From positions 2,480,001-2,544,000 of the forward strand of contig WLWP01000001.1 of assembly GCA_012103505.1 (NCBI GenBank): a stretch of 64,000 nucleotides of DNA. Direction: 5' to 3'. This DNA comes from Pseudomonadales bacterium (GTDB lineage: Bacteria > Pseudomonadota > Gammaproteobacteria > Pseudomonadales > Azotimanducaceae). This document shows, piece after piece, positions 1 to 7,582 of this stretch (position 1 is its first letter; each line of letters starts with the position of its first letter). Under the pieces are notes generated by a model. The model saw only the letters and a program-made list of their open reading frames with translations. It was not told the DNA's origin and made no database searches. The position numbers and the translations under genes were made by a program.

Positions 1-249
1 CGGTTGGCGGTGAAGTGTCGATTGTGTGTCTCCGCTTCATCGAGAAAAATAGAAAGACTATCCAAGTCGGCTCTAAGCGCGCTCGAGGAGACCGATTCGT
101 ACTCAGAGGATAAGTCCCACGCGGGTCCCGTAACTGGATTTTCTAACATTTTTCTCTCATTGGTTCCGGAGGTCTTCGCAGGACACACACCAGACTTTTA
201 TAGACACACACTAGATTTATGTACACACACTCGCCCTCGTGGACACACA
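1..249. other. Non-coding left edge with GTGTGTC motif copies
   Basis: No convincing gene lies here. A frame can be read through it on the plus strand, but it starts at a TTG without a ribosome binding site, translates the repeat units and runs into the convergent glycosyltransferase. One GTGTGTC copy lies at 24-30 and a four-unit repeat array at 181-248. It could be the 3' flank of a gene outside the window. Confidence 0.5.
181..248. repeat. Four-unit, about 20-bp tandem array of GACACACAC
   Basis: The core GACACAC starts at 182, 203 and 242, with a TACACAC variant at 222, so the units are spaced 21, 19 and 20 bp. After the core three units continue with a similar YAGAYYT stretch, so the similarity reaches beyond the core. 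The array lies directly behind the stop codon of the convergent glycosyltransferase gene. It belongs to the GTGTGTC motif family scattered over the first 9.66 kb. Confidence 0.7.
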
Positions 250-1368
250 TTAGACCTGATCAGATTTGAAGGTCCAATAGCTATTAGCGAAGTAGTTGGC
301 GAGAGCCGCTGGAAAAATCGAGATTAGTTGCGACAACCACGCTGGATGTTCTGGGAAAAGCCAGCGCAAAAGCACGAACGTTGAAAAACTAAGGGCTAAC
401 GTCAAAAGTGAGACTGCATTGAACTTCAGACCGCGGACCCGTTTTCGGCTACTTATCGCGCGATCTCGAAAAGTCCAAAAGTTGTTGAGGAAAAAATTCC
501 AAATAATCGACGCTTCGATCGCTATAGCAGAACTCAAGTATGGATTGGTAACCGTTGACAAAAGCAGTTGAAAGCTCGCTAGGTTAACAACCACACCCGA
601 CAAGCCTGTTAGGGCAAATTTTATAAACGTTTTTCGCGACAACAACCGCAACCACCAAACGTGAACAAAAAACTCAATCACGTCGTCGCGACCCAACTTG
701 GTTTCACCGGCTGCGCGATCGGCGAAATAGATTGGCACTTCGGCTATCGATGCCCCAGAGATATGCAGAGCGTGCAATGAGGCCACTTGAAAAACGTACC
801 CTTGCACACGTAAACGAAGCGGGAACGCTCGTCGGAGCGCCTCAACTCGGATAGCCTTAAATCCAGCGGTGCAGTCTCTGACTCGGTATATGCCTGCAAC
901 GTATCGGGCGAACATGTTGCCGAACTTCGAAATGAGACGTCGCCTTAAACCCCATGCTGGATCAACGCTTCCTCCGGCAACATAGCGCGAGCCAATGGCC
1001 ACATCCGAGTTCTCCAACTGAGCGAGCAGTCTGGAAGCATCAGTCGGCGCATGGGAAAAGTCTGCATCCATCTGGACGATCGCGTCCACAGACATATGCT
1101 CGAGCACGTGTGCGAACCCCCGAATATAGGCAGATCCCAGCCCCTGCTTTTTTCCGGACAAGACACACACACGCTCATCCTCAAGTTCGAGGACCAGATT
1201 AGCTGTACCATCTGGTGAGCTGTCGTCCACAACAAGAACTTGCACGCTAAGGTACGCACGTTCTAGGCCAAGAATCTGACGGATAATCGCGACGATGTTC
1301 TCCGCTTCGTTGTAGGTCGGCACAATGAAGCAGGCGCTGCGAATTGGAGAGGACTTTCCGTCGGCCAT
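250..1368 (-). CDS. Family 2 glycosyltransferase (DPM1-like) with C-terminal GtrA domain
   Basis: Transfers a sugar from a nucleotide donor to a polyprenyl phosphate at the inner membrane, by homology with dolichol-phosphate mannosyltransferase. The N-terminal 230 residues show the GT2 fold: VPTYNEAENI near residue 16, the donor motif DDSSPDGT, the metal-binding DAD (QMDADFSHAP) and GSRYVAGGS. Residues about 250-370 form a four-helix GtrA-like membrane domain (KFALTGLSGVVVN, then NNFWTFRDR and NSYWTFK), thought to move the lipid-linked sugar across the membrane. The GT2-GtrA fusion is a known arrangement. No clear Shine-Dalgarno precedes the ATG. It stands alone, divergent from the next gene. 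A GTGTGTC copy lies inside the coding region at 1162. The acceptor sugar and pathway cannot be told. Confidence 0.85.
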   Translation of the reverse strand: MADGKSSPIRSACFIVPTYNEAENIVAIIRQILGLERAYLSVQVLVVDDSSPDGTANLVLELEDERVCVLSGKKQGLGSAYIRGFAHVLEHMSVDAIVQMDADFSHAPTDASRLLAQLENSDVAIGSRYVAGGSVDPAWGLRRRLISKFGNMFARYVAGIYRVRDCTAGFKAIRVEALRRAFPLRLRVQGYVFQVASLHALHISGASIAEVPIYFADRAAGETKLGRDDVIEFFVHVWWLRLLSRKTFIKFALTGLSGVVVNLASFQLLLSTVTNPYLSSAIAIEASIIWNFFLNNFWTFRDRAISSRKRVRGLKFNAVSLLTLALSFSTFVLLRWLFPEHPAWLSQLISIFPAALANYFANSYWTFKSDQV

Positions 1369-1486
1369 GAATAGCGGGGGGTGACTAAGTGCGAACAGAA
1401 ACTTATACCTGAGACCCGGTCATAAGTCATCGCACGACTTAGACCCAACGCACGTCTAGAATGGGTCATTCCTGCAGGGGACACAC

Positions 1487-2206
1487 ATGCCCAAAATATT
1501 AATCTCGCTGGCCGTTTGCACTTTGAGTTTGCTCACAGTAGCGAGTGTTCGAGCTGATGACTCTGAGGTTTTTGTCGCACTAAAAACGTCAATCGGCGCT
1601 GTCAGCCTCGACCAAATGAGTCATCACGGCACCATCGGAACCGGATTACCGTTCGGTGCCGAAATCGATGGCAGACTCGATGATACGAGCATCGACGACT
1701 ATACAGCTGGTTTAGGTGTCAGTTTCGGCAAACGTTGGAACTATTGGACAGTCGAAGGAGAAATACTGTGGCGTTATCGAACCGATTGGGACCTCAGTGC
1801 GCCAACACATTCGATCGGTACCGTGACAAACGTCTTTTCGGACGTCGGGACGACAAGCTTCATCATCAACGTCTTGCGACGTGGTCCAATTTCTCAACAC
1901 TGGTCTTGGGAGTTAGGTGCCGGAGTCGGCATGGTTCGCAACAAAATCGAGGCTGAGTATATAGAGCGGGCGACACCTACCGTCCCTGAATTTGTAGCCA
2001 AAGACGATTCCAGTGAATCCGACTTTTCGTACAACGCATTTGCCGGAGTAATCCGCTCAATCGGCGGCTCTTGGTCAATGAACATTCGCTATCGTTTTAT
2101 CGAACTTGGCGAGCTAGAGGCAGGCCCATTTAGAAATCGCGCTGTGCGTCTTTCTGCTGATCACAGTTCCCACGAGATGCAGTTGAGTTTTGAACGCAAG
2201 TTTTGA
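1487..2206 (+). CDS. Small outer-membrane beta-barrel protein
   Basis: Predicted outer-membrane protein of 239 residues. A signal peptide (MPKILISLAVCTLSLL, cleavage after VRA near residue 23) is followed by alternating hydrophobic/polar strands such as YTAGLGVSFGKRW, WELGAGVGMV and WSMNIRYRFIEL. The chain ends in a C-terminal Phe (LSFERKF), the usual BAM targeting signature. The length fits an 8-stranded barrel like OmpW or OmpA-like porin families, but no specific family is recognised. The ATG directly follows the sequence AGGGGACACAC, so a copy of the local GACACAC motif fills the space between Shine-Dalgarno and start. It is divergent from the glycosyltransferase and apparently monocistronic. 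Confidence 0.75.
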   Translation: MPKILISLAVCTLSLLTVASVRADDSEVFVALKTSIGAVSLDQMSHHGTIGTGLPFGAEIDGRLDDTSIDDYTAGLGVSFGKRWNYWTVEGEILWRYRTDWDLSAPTHSIGTVTNVFSDVGTTSFIINVLRRGPISQHWSWELGAGVGMVRNKIEAEYIERATPTVPEFVAKDDSSESDFSYNAFAGVIRSIGGSWSMNIRYRFIELGELEAGPFRNRAVRLSADHSSHEMQLSFERKF

Positions 2207-2220
2207 CCGAGGTTACTTGA

Positions 2221-2589
2221 CTAAGACTTGAGCCAAACGATCATCTGATCAATATCCGCCTCTCGGAACACTTTCACCGAGCGTCCAGCAGACTCTCCCC
2301 AAGCACTGGCTTCCCGGCCCAACCCATATCCTAACTCTGAGTTCACTAGCACTGCCGTGCGCCCGTCTTTGCGGTAGCCTTCCATGTTCGTCAGTTCACG
2401 ATGGAGAGGGAAAAGGGAATTATCGAAGCCGACTTTGGCTTTACGCATGTCCCAAACCATACCCGGCGCCTGGCACATTTCCGGAGCCGCAATGAGCTCA
2501 TGAGCGGCTCCGAGCACATTCGCCTCGGTCACCACACCAGTACAAACCACCCAGGTTATTTCGTCCTTGAGACTTAGCTGCCAATCCAT
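2221..2589 (-). CDS. SpoIIAA/STAS-like small cytoplasmic protein
   Basis: Soluble 122-residue protein with no signal peptide or membrane segment. It opens with MDWQLSLKDEITWVVCTGVVT, alternates short strands and helices, and contains the segment WDMRKAKVGF followed by DGRTAVLVNSELGYGLGREA and VFREADIDQMIVWL. This order (strand-helix repeats with a central D-x-R and a conserved R-x-A-V-L-V) is what STAS/SpoIIAA-like proteins of the SEC14/DUF family look like; such proteins bind small or lipidic ligands or regulate partners. It ends 15 bp from the convergent barrel gene, and the upstream gene on the same strand is 19 bp away, so the two may form an operon. Function unknown. Confidence 0.55.
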   Translation of the reverse strand: MDWQLSLKDEITWVVCTGVVTEANVLGAAHELIAAPEMCQAPGMVWDMRKAKVGFDNSLFPLHRELTNMEGYRKDGRTAVLVNSELGYGLGREASAWGESAGRSVKVFREADIDQMIVWLKS

Positions 2590-2607
2590 TGTGGAAAAAG
2601 TCTAAAC

Positions 2608-3288
2608 CTATCGGTCCAATGTATAAAGAAGCGAGTTTCCTTGTTTCCCAACAATTTTTGTGACACCAGCATGCCGGAAACAGTAAGCCATTTTACGTGC
2701 AAGCGCGATGGGTTCATTTGTCGCCGCGGCCAAGTCTTTGGTCGAGAATGGATCAGGTAGATCGCCCTGAACGAATTGCATCAAATCATCAACTTCCTGC
2801 AATCGACACCCTTCAACAACATTCAGAAGCCGACGCTCGACGACGCGCCAACCACCGCGCCGACGATTTTTTTTCGGATCGTAGCGCCGCAGCTCTTCCT
2901 CTTCAGTCAGCACAACTTCAACCGAAAAATTCGGGTGGTTTAAAAGTTTCGGGACATACACGAGCTCATTAACGATATGGATGAGCCGACCATGCTTAGG
3001 TGACTTACGTCGCGGTGGGGGAGTCTCGTCTTCTTTCTCTGGGACCTTGACGATGTGGGTCGTAGCCGCGATCGGATGAACAAGAACAACTGGACATTGC
3101 TCCGCGAGGGTTTGCATTTTTCGTGTTAGCCCAGAAAAACTACCCGTCTGGACTTCATAGATAACGCCGCCCCGGACTGCGTCCGCAACAAAGCCATCGA
3201 TCGAGACTTCGGCATCACCACCGTTGGCAACATAGGTTGCTTTCAAGGCAGCATGCAGTGGACCTTCATTCAATGTACCAATTGGCAT
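2608..3288 (-). CDS. Conserved protein with PD-(D/E)XK-nuclease-like N-terminus
   Basis: Uncharacterised 226-residue soluble protein. Residues 1-85 have the order expected of a restriction-endonuclease fold: a helix with LHAALK, then VSIDGFVADAV, then VIYEVQTGSF, then LTRKMQTL and VVLVHPIA. The central E-V-Q resembles the E-x-K of PD-(D/E)XK enzymes with Gln in place of Lys, with a conserved Lys in the following helix. A proline/basic linker (ETPPPRRKSPKHGR) joins it to a C-terminal half rich in acidic and basic patches (DPKKNRRRGGWRVVERRLL) that ends in a possible winged-helix-like region. It has been seen as a conserved DUF in Gammaproteobacteria, as far as I recall. It is likely co-transcribed with the STAS-like gene. 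Nuclease activity is only inferred. Confidence 0.5.
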   Translation of the reverse strand: MPIGTLNEGPLHAALKATYVANGGDAEVSIDGFVADAVRGGVIYEVQTGSFSGLTRKMQTLAEQCPVVLVHPIAATTHIVKVPEKEDETPPPRRKSPKHGRLIHIVNELVYVPKLLNHPNFSVEVVLTEEEELRRYDPKKNRRRGGWRVVERRLLNVVEGCRLQEVDDLMQFVQGDLPDPFSTKDLAAATNEPIALARKMAYCFRHAGVTKIVGKQGNSLLYTLDR

Positions 3289-3393
3289 CGTCGCAAGAGA
3301 CTAGCATCGCGCCACTATTGATGCGAGATTCTCACGGAGAAATCGCTATGCCATACTCCGCCTCCTCCTCCATAAACAATAAGGATTGGAACA

Positions 3394-3690
3394 ATGAGTG
3401 CAGATGGTACTTGGAATACAACAATCAATACCCCCATGGGACCCCAGAACGGCGCGCTAACTCTCTCGACCGAAGGCGGCAACCTCACCGGCAAGATGAC
3501 TGGTGCCCAAGGTGAGATGGATATCCAAGATGGCGCAATCGATGGCGACACGTTGAGCTGGAAGGCTGATATAACTGCGCCAATGGCAATGACGTTAGAG
3601 TTCTCCGCATCCGTCGAAGGTGATGAGATCAAAGGTAGCGTTAAGCTCGGCGCGTTTGGGAATGCGGACTTTTCTGGTACGCGAGCGTAA
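3394..3690 (+). CDS. Small all-beta conserved protein
   Basis: A 98-residue protein lacking a signal peptide. The sequence is a regular series of short strands with Gly turns: GTWNTTINTPMGPQNGALTL, GGNLTGKMTG, GEMDIQDGAIDGDTLSWKA, LEFSASVEGDEIKGSVKLG and GNADFSGTRA. It looks like a small beta-barrel of lipocalin-like topology. AAGGAT lies 9 bp before the ATG. It ends 8 bp before the acyl-CoA carboxylase beta gene, so it is almost surely co-transcribed with it. Small proteins of this kind are common beside acyl-CoA metabolism genes, but no function is known to me. Confidence 0.65.
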   Translation: MSADGTWNTTINTPMGPQNGALTLSTEGGNLTGKMTGAQGEMDIQDGAIDGDTLSWKADITAPMAMTLEFSASVEGDEIKGSVKLGAFGNADFSGTRA

Positions 3691-3698
3691 GCCGAAGC

Positions 3699-5249
3699 AT
3701 GTCCTGGGATGAAGAAATTGACGAAATGCGGGCGCGCGAAGCGCTCGCTTTCGAAATGGGTGGACCTGAAAAAGTTGCCCGGCAACACGATTTCAACAAA
3801 CTCACTATCCGAGAACGCATCAACGCCATCAGCGATGGCGATACGTTTCATGAGATTGGCACCCTAGCAGGTGTAGGTGAATACGATGAAAGCGGCGACC
3901 TCACGGCGTTTACCCCTTCTAATTTCGTTTTCGGCACGGCGGACATCGATGGTCGCCCTGTTGTTCTCTCAGGTGATGATTTCACGGTTCGCGGCGGCTC
4001 AGCTGACGCTTCCATCGCAGGCAAGCGGGCGCGGTCGGAAGGGTTAGCAGTAGAGCTGCGCCTGCCACACATCCGTCTGGTTGACGGTATGGGTGGTGGC
4101 GGTTCAGTGAAGACGATCGAAACCGCTGGGCGCACTTATATCCCCGAACTGCGCGGTTGGGAAACAGTTGCGACTCAACTCGGTGTTGCGCCTTCTGTCT
4201 CTTTGGCACTCGGTTCAGTCGCTGGCATCGGGGCCGCCAGGGTAGCCACTGCGCATTACTCTGTGATCGTGAAAGACAGCGCTCAGATGATGATAGCCGG
4301 ACCGGCATTGGTTGATTGGGCAAGCCTTGGTGACGTTTCTAAAGAGGAACTCGGCGCCTCAAAGATTCATACACGGAACGGTGCAATAGACGATGAGGCT
4401 AATGGCGAAGAAGAAGCGTTCGAGATGGCAAAACAGTTTCTTTCGTATTTGCCCTCTAGTGTTGATGAGCTACCACCTCTCGTTGAACCGACTGACGACC
4501 CGGAGCGTTCTGATGAGGCATTAATCAACATCGTGCCCAAAGATCCGCGCCAGGTGTACAAGATGCACACGATCTTGGAATCAGTGTGCGACCAAGAATC
4601 TTTTTTCGAAATAGGTCGCAAGTGGGGTAGATCGGTCATCACCGGGTTGGCGCGGTTTAATGGCATTCCTGTCGCGATCTTCGCAGAAAACCCACGAGTC
4701 TATGGTGGTGCGTGGACAGCCGATTCCTCCCGCAAGCTCATTCGTTTAATCGACCTCGCATCCACGTTTCATCTTCCCATCGTGCACCTGGAAGATTGCC
4801 CAGGCTTTTTGATTGGTAAACAGTCAGAAGAAGAAGCAACCATCCGCTTTGGCTCAACTGCTCTCGCGACCCTAGGTCAGGCAAACGTCCCGTTTAGCTG
4901 CGTTGTAATCCGCAAGGCATTTGGTGTTGCAGGAGCTGCGAATCACAAACCTGGTTCCCATCATTTTCGCGCGGCTTGCCCGTCTGGAGATTGGGGCTCG
5001 CTGCCAATTGAAGGTGGTATTGAGGTTGCGTACAAAGCTGAGCTCGCCGAGGTTGATGACTACGATGAGCACCTCGCCAAGATCAAAGATCGTCTTAACC
5101 GTCTTCGATCTCCGTTTAGGTCAGCAGAATTTTTTGAGATCGAAGAGATAATCGATCCGCGTCACACACGGAAGTACCTCTGCCGCTGGGCTAAGCTCGC
5201 TCGTGCTGCGTCACGAACAGACCCTCCCAGATTCTGGTATCGGCCGTAG
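3699..5249 (+). CDS. Acyl-CoA carboxylase, carboxyltransferase (beta) subunit
   Basis: Carboxyltransferase half of a biotin-dependent acyl-CoA carboxylase (propionyl-, methylcrotonyl- or geranyl-CoA type). The two crotonase-like halves are visible. The N half has KLTIRERI near residue 31, the acyl-CoA-binding segment GDDFTVRGGS and VKDSAQMMIAGP. The C half has VCDQESFFEIGRKWGRSV, FAENPRVYGGAW, LEDCPGFLIG and the KAFGVAGAAN stretch that lines the active site. Length (516) matches PccB/MccB. No biotin carboxylase or biotin carrier gene is in the window, so its partner is encoded elsewhere. Some homologues of this kind are stand-alone paralogues of uncertain substrate. It is translated 8 bp after the small upstream gene. 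Confidence 0.8.
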   Translation: MSWDEEIDEMRAREALAFEMGGPEKVARQHDFNKLTIRERINAISDGDTFHEIGTLAGVGEYDESGDLTAFTPSNFVFGTADIDGRPVVLSGDDFTVRGGSADASIAGKRARSEGLAVELRLPHIRLVDGMGGGGSVKTIETAGRTYIPELRGWETVATQLGVAPSVSLALGSVAGIGAARVATAHYSVIVKDSAQMMIAGPALVDWASLGDVSKEELGASKIHTRNGAIDDEANGEEEAFEMAKQFLSYLPSSVDELPPLVEPTDDPERSDEALINIVPKDPRQVYKMHTILESVCDQESFFEIGRKWGRSVITGLARFNGIPVAIFAENPRVYGGAWTADSSRKLIRLIDLASTFHLPIVHLEDCPGFLIGKQSEEEATIRFGSTALATLGQANVPFSCVVIRKAFGVAGAANHKPGSHHFRAACPSGDWGSLPIEGGIEVAYKAELAEVDDYDEHLAKIKDRLNRLRSPFRSAEFFEIEEIIDPRHTRKYLCRWAKLARAASRTDPPRFWYRP

Positions 5250-5259
5250 CAATTGGGTC

Positions 5260-5634
5260 TCAGTTAGCTCGGCGAATAAACCCCCACAGATGGCCCATAC
5301 CGTCGTCAACAGTCAGCATTGTAACGCCAAATTCACGTTCAACTGGCGCCTCGCATTCAACACCAGCGCCGCGGACTTGGTCGTAGATAGCAGAGACATC
5401 ATCCACCCAGATACCGATCCAAGTAGGTCGATCATCCTGATATTTCCTGCGTCCGCCACCATCGAGCCATAGTTCCGTATCACCAACGCGCATTTCTGCA
5501 TTTTGGATCTTGCCATCATCGTTCTTCCAGCGGCCAATCTCTTTAAAGCCAAATACACGCTCGTACCAAACCATCGCAGCCTCTGCATCGTCATAAAACA
5601 AGTAAGGCACGAACCCTTTGTACTGTGAATTCAC
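5260..5634 (-). CDS. VOC (glyoxalase/bleomycin resistance) family protein
   Basis: A 124-residue single-module vicinal-oxygen-chelate protein. It shows FVPYLFYDDAEAAMVWYERVFGF, GKIQNAEMRVGDTELWL, TWIGIWVDDVSAIYDQVRGAG and a closing GMGHLWGFIRRA, the beta-alpha-beta-beta-beta pattern of the family. The last segment resembles the PhnB-like branch, where the ligand set is variable. AGGAGG ends 4 bp before a GTG, which sets the start used here; a longer reading frame would extend into a GACACAC repeat copy at 5652. It is convergent with the carboxylase beta gene (10 bp apart). Substrate unknown; such proteins act in detoxification or isomerisation. Confidence 0.75.
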   Translation of the reverse strand: MNSQYKGFVPYLFYDDAEAAMVWYERVFGFKEIGRWKNDDGKIQNAEMRVGDTELWLDGGGRRKYQDDRPTWIGIWVDDVSAIYDQVRGAGVECEAPVEREFGVTMLTVDDGMGHLWGFIRRAN

Positions 5635-5753
5635 AATCCCTCCTGACCGAAGACACACACCAATTCCATCCAGCGATCCTATGCCATTCTCTCACTTAGA
5701 ATCCAGCCGAATCCCTACATACCCCAGTATTAGACTTGCCGAAAATAACGTAG

Positions 5754-6668
5754 ATGGCCACTCCACGCTCACAACTCGTCGATCCAGAGAACCCTTTGTT
5801 CTATCACTTGGTTTCTCGATGTGTACGCCAGAGTTGGTTATGTGGCATCAATCGAGCCACTCGAAAAAACTATACGCATCGAAAAGACTGGTTGCTGAAG
5901 AGGCTTGAACAGCTCGGTGAAGCTTTTTCTCTCGATATCTACGCCTATGCGATCATGTCTAACCATTTCCACCTTGTTGTCCGCTACGATCCACGTGTAG
6001 CTGATGATTGGTCAATCGAAGAGGTCGCAGATCGCTGGCACAAGGCTTGTCCACCGAAAAGAAAAGATGGCTCGATCGACCACGAAAAGAGGGAGATTCA
6101 GAGACAACTTCTTCTTTGCGATTCGCAGAAGCTAGAGAGACTTCGAACATATCTTGGCTCGATGTCTTTCTTCATGAAAATGTTAAAACAACCCATCGCA
6201 CGACGAGCCAACTTAGAAGATGATTGTACCGGGCACTTTTTTGACCAACGCTACTATTCCGGCGCTTTACTATCCGAAGCGGCAGTTCTCTCAGCTATGG
6301 CGTACGTTGACCTGAACCCCATCCGGGTAAAGATCGCTTCTTCCGTGGAAGGCAGCAAACACACCTCGATTCGCGCTCGACTAGACCAAATTGATAATCC
6401 AGCCGAGTTAGACGCTTACCTCAAACCAGTGATCTCAGGTATTGATCGTGAGCGCGTACTCCCGATTTCGGTACGCGCGTATCTTGATCATCTACAAGCA
6501 TTGATACCTACAGGACTCTCAACTTGGAATAAGGACAAATTGGACACCTGGCGACATCAGGTGACAAGCTTGAAGAGACGTCAGAGAGCTTTTGGAACGG
6601 TCAGCGAGTTATCGTCGTGGGCTGTTGCCCGTGGATGGAAGCGCCAGGACGAACCCCTTCCGAACTAG
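5754..6668 (+). CDS. RAYT-type (REP-associated tyrosine) Y1 transposase
   Basis: HUH-superfamily single-strand endonuclease of the IS200-like Y1 group, of the RAYT branch that is usually domesticated as a single-copy gene. It shows YHLVSRCVRQSWLCG near the N terminus, the metal-binding HUH motif in SNHFHLVV near residue 73, GHFFDQRYYSGALL and AMAYVDLNPIRV, where the Tyr is the likely catalytic nucleophile. A basic C-terminal third (WRHQVTSLKRRQRAFG) completes the 304 residues. The gene looks intact. No terminal inverted repeats or target duplications flank it, as expected for a RAYT rather than an active insertion sequence. Its neighbourhood carries many copies of GTGTGTC, the nearest 96 bp upstream, which makes that motif a candidate for its REP-like substrate. 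Confidence 0.85.
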   Translation: MATPRSQLVDPENPLFYHLVSRCVRQSWLCGINRATRKNYTHRKDWLLKRLEQLGEAFSLDIYAYAIMSNHFHLVVRYDPRVADDWSIEEVADRWHKACPPKRKDGSIDHEKREIQRQLLLCDSQKLERLRTYLGSMSFFMKMLKQPIARRANLEDDCTGHFFDQRYYSGALLSEAAVLSAMAYVDLNPIRVKIASSVEGSKHTSIRARLDQIDNPAELDAYLKPVISGIDRERVLPISVRAYLDHLQALIPTGLSTWNKDKLDTWRHQVTSLKRRQRAFGTVSELSSWAVARGWKRQDEPLPN

Positions 6669-6679
6669 TCCAGGTGCCA

Positions 6680-7540
6680 TCAGATCTTCTTCCTTGCAAG
6701 AATGCGCTCGAGCACGACCTCTAAATCACTTGGCGGCAGGTCTTTGAGATCAGACATGCGTTCGTAGATGTCGCCCGCAGCTTCGTGAAATGCGCCTGTC
6801 ATGCCGAAGTGTTCAAAGGTGGCCGCAATCTCCTCCATTTCACCCACAAAACGCCACGCCTTTCGTGATGTCCCTTTTGCCGCGCCTCGACTTCGTTCGA
6901 CCAAACCTTGCTGGCTAATTTCCCACTCTCGTTGAAGATCCTCGCGGACAGATCCAGCCTCAGCCAGCGCGCTCACGGCTAACAAGAGCGCACTGTTTCC
7001 CTTAGTGTATGCAGCGTAGGCCATCTTCAATGCGGACGCCCGCGTATCAGTCGCATTGGCCAGCTTGTGTGTGTCTCCAATGCTATCGTCCGTAAGGGTG
7101 CAAACCTCCAATGGACCTCTCGAGAACCAGCTTGTGACTTCTCGAGATCTAGCTCCCGACACGTACAGCCTTGTCGTCCCCGGTTTTAAGGCAGGTGGTC
7201 CGATTATCCCGCCATCGACAAAATTCGATCCGATGGTCTCGGCTATCGCTTCTGCACTTCTTGGTGAAATTGCATTGGCATCGACGTAGATCCCATCAAA
7301 ACCGGTATTTGCCACTACGCCAGCCTGGCTCCCAGCCGCGTGCGGAGGACACACACTGATGATGCCGTCTGCTTTCTCACACAACTCTTCAATGGTCAGT
7401 GTCGCCGAGTAGGTCTTAGCGCGGTCGAGGGTTTCTGGACCCCGGCCTCCGCTGCACCAAAGTACCTCGTGACCACTCTCACTAAGAGCTGCACAAAGAC
7501 TAACCCCCATTTCCCCAGGGTGTAGTACACCAATTTTCAC
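6680..7540 (-). CDS. NAD(P)-binding 6-phosphogluconate-dehydrogenase-like protein (DUF1932)
   Basis: Soluble beta-hydroxyacid-dehydrogenase-like oxidoreductase of 286 residues. The N-terminal Rossmann fold has IGVLHPGEMG in place of the usual GxGxMG, then DGIISVCPPHAA and the substrate-side GIYVDANAISP and FVDGGIIGPP. The C-terminal helical half (THKLANATDTRASALKMAYA, then WRFVGEMEEIAATFEHFG) matches the DUF1932 domain fused to such dehydrogenases, which includes the equivalent of the catalytic Lys helix. The start is a GTG (GTGAAAATTGG). The local motif GGACACACA sits just before it in place of a normal Shine-Dalgarno. Two further GTGTGTC copies are inside the gene (7069 and 7348). Substrate unknown. 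Confidence 0.75.
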   Translation of the reverse strand: MKIGVLHPGEMGVSLCAALSESGHEVLWCSGGRGPETLDRAKTYSATLTIEELCEKADGIISVCPPHAAGSQAGVVANTGFDGIYVDANAISPRSAEAIAETIGSNFVDGGIIGPPALKPGTTRLYVSGARSREVTSWFSRGPLEVCTLTDDSIGDTHKLANATDTRASALKMAYAAYTKGNSALLLAVSALAEAGSVREDLQREWEISQQGLVERSRGAAKGTSRKAWRFVGEMEEIAATFEHFGMTGAFHEAAGDIYERMSDLKDLPPSDLEVVLERILARKKI

Positions 7541-7544
7541 AGGT

Positions 7545-7582
7545 TGTGTGTCCTCGAGTTTGGTTGGTGTTTTGTGTGTGTC
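7545..7582. repeat. Two GTGTGTC copies filling a 41-bp intergenic gap
   Basis: The heptamer occurs at 7545-7551 and 7576-7582, 31 bp apart and in the same orientation. Together they make up most of the space between the M20 peptidase gene and the DUF1932 gene. The second copy overlaps the stop codon of the peptidase, giving TAGACACACAC on the minus strand, the same string as at 202 in the left-hand array. Confidence 0.65.

Noticed and set aside
181-248. CRISPR-like array
   Set aside because: Units are only about 20 bp with no clear repeat/spacer division, and no cas genes are present.
4-327. A 107-residue plus-strand frame at the left edge
   Set aside because: TTG start without Shine-Dalgarno, translates the GACACAC array and overlaps the end of the convergent glycosyltransferase.
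5640-6690. Complete insertion sequence around the RAYT gene
   Set aside because: No terminal inverted repeats, subterminal hairpins or target duplications could be seen at either side.
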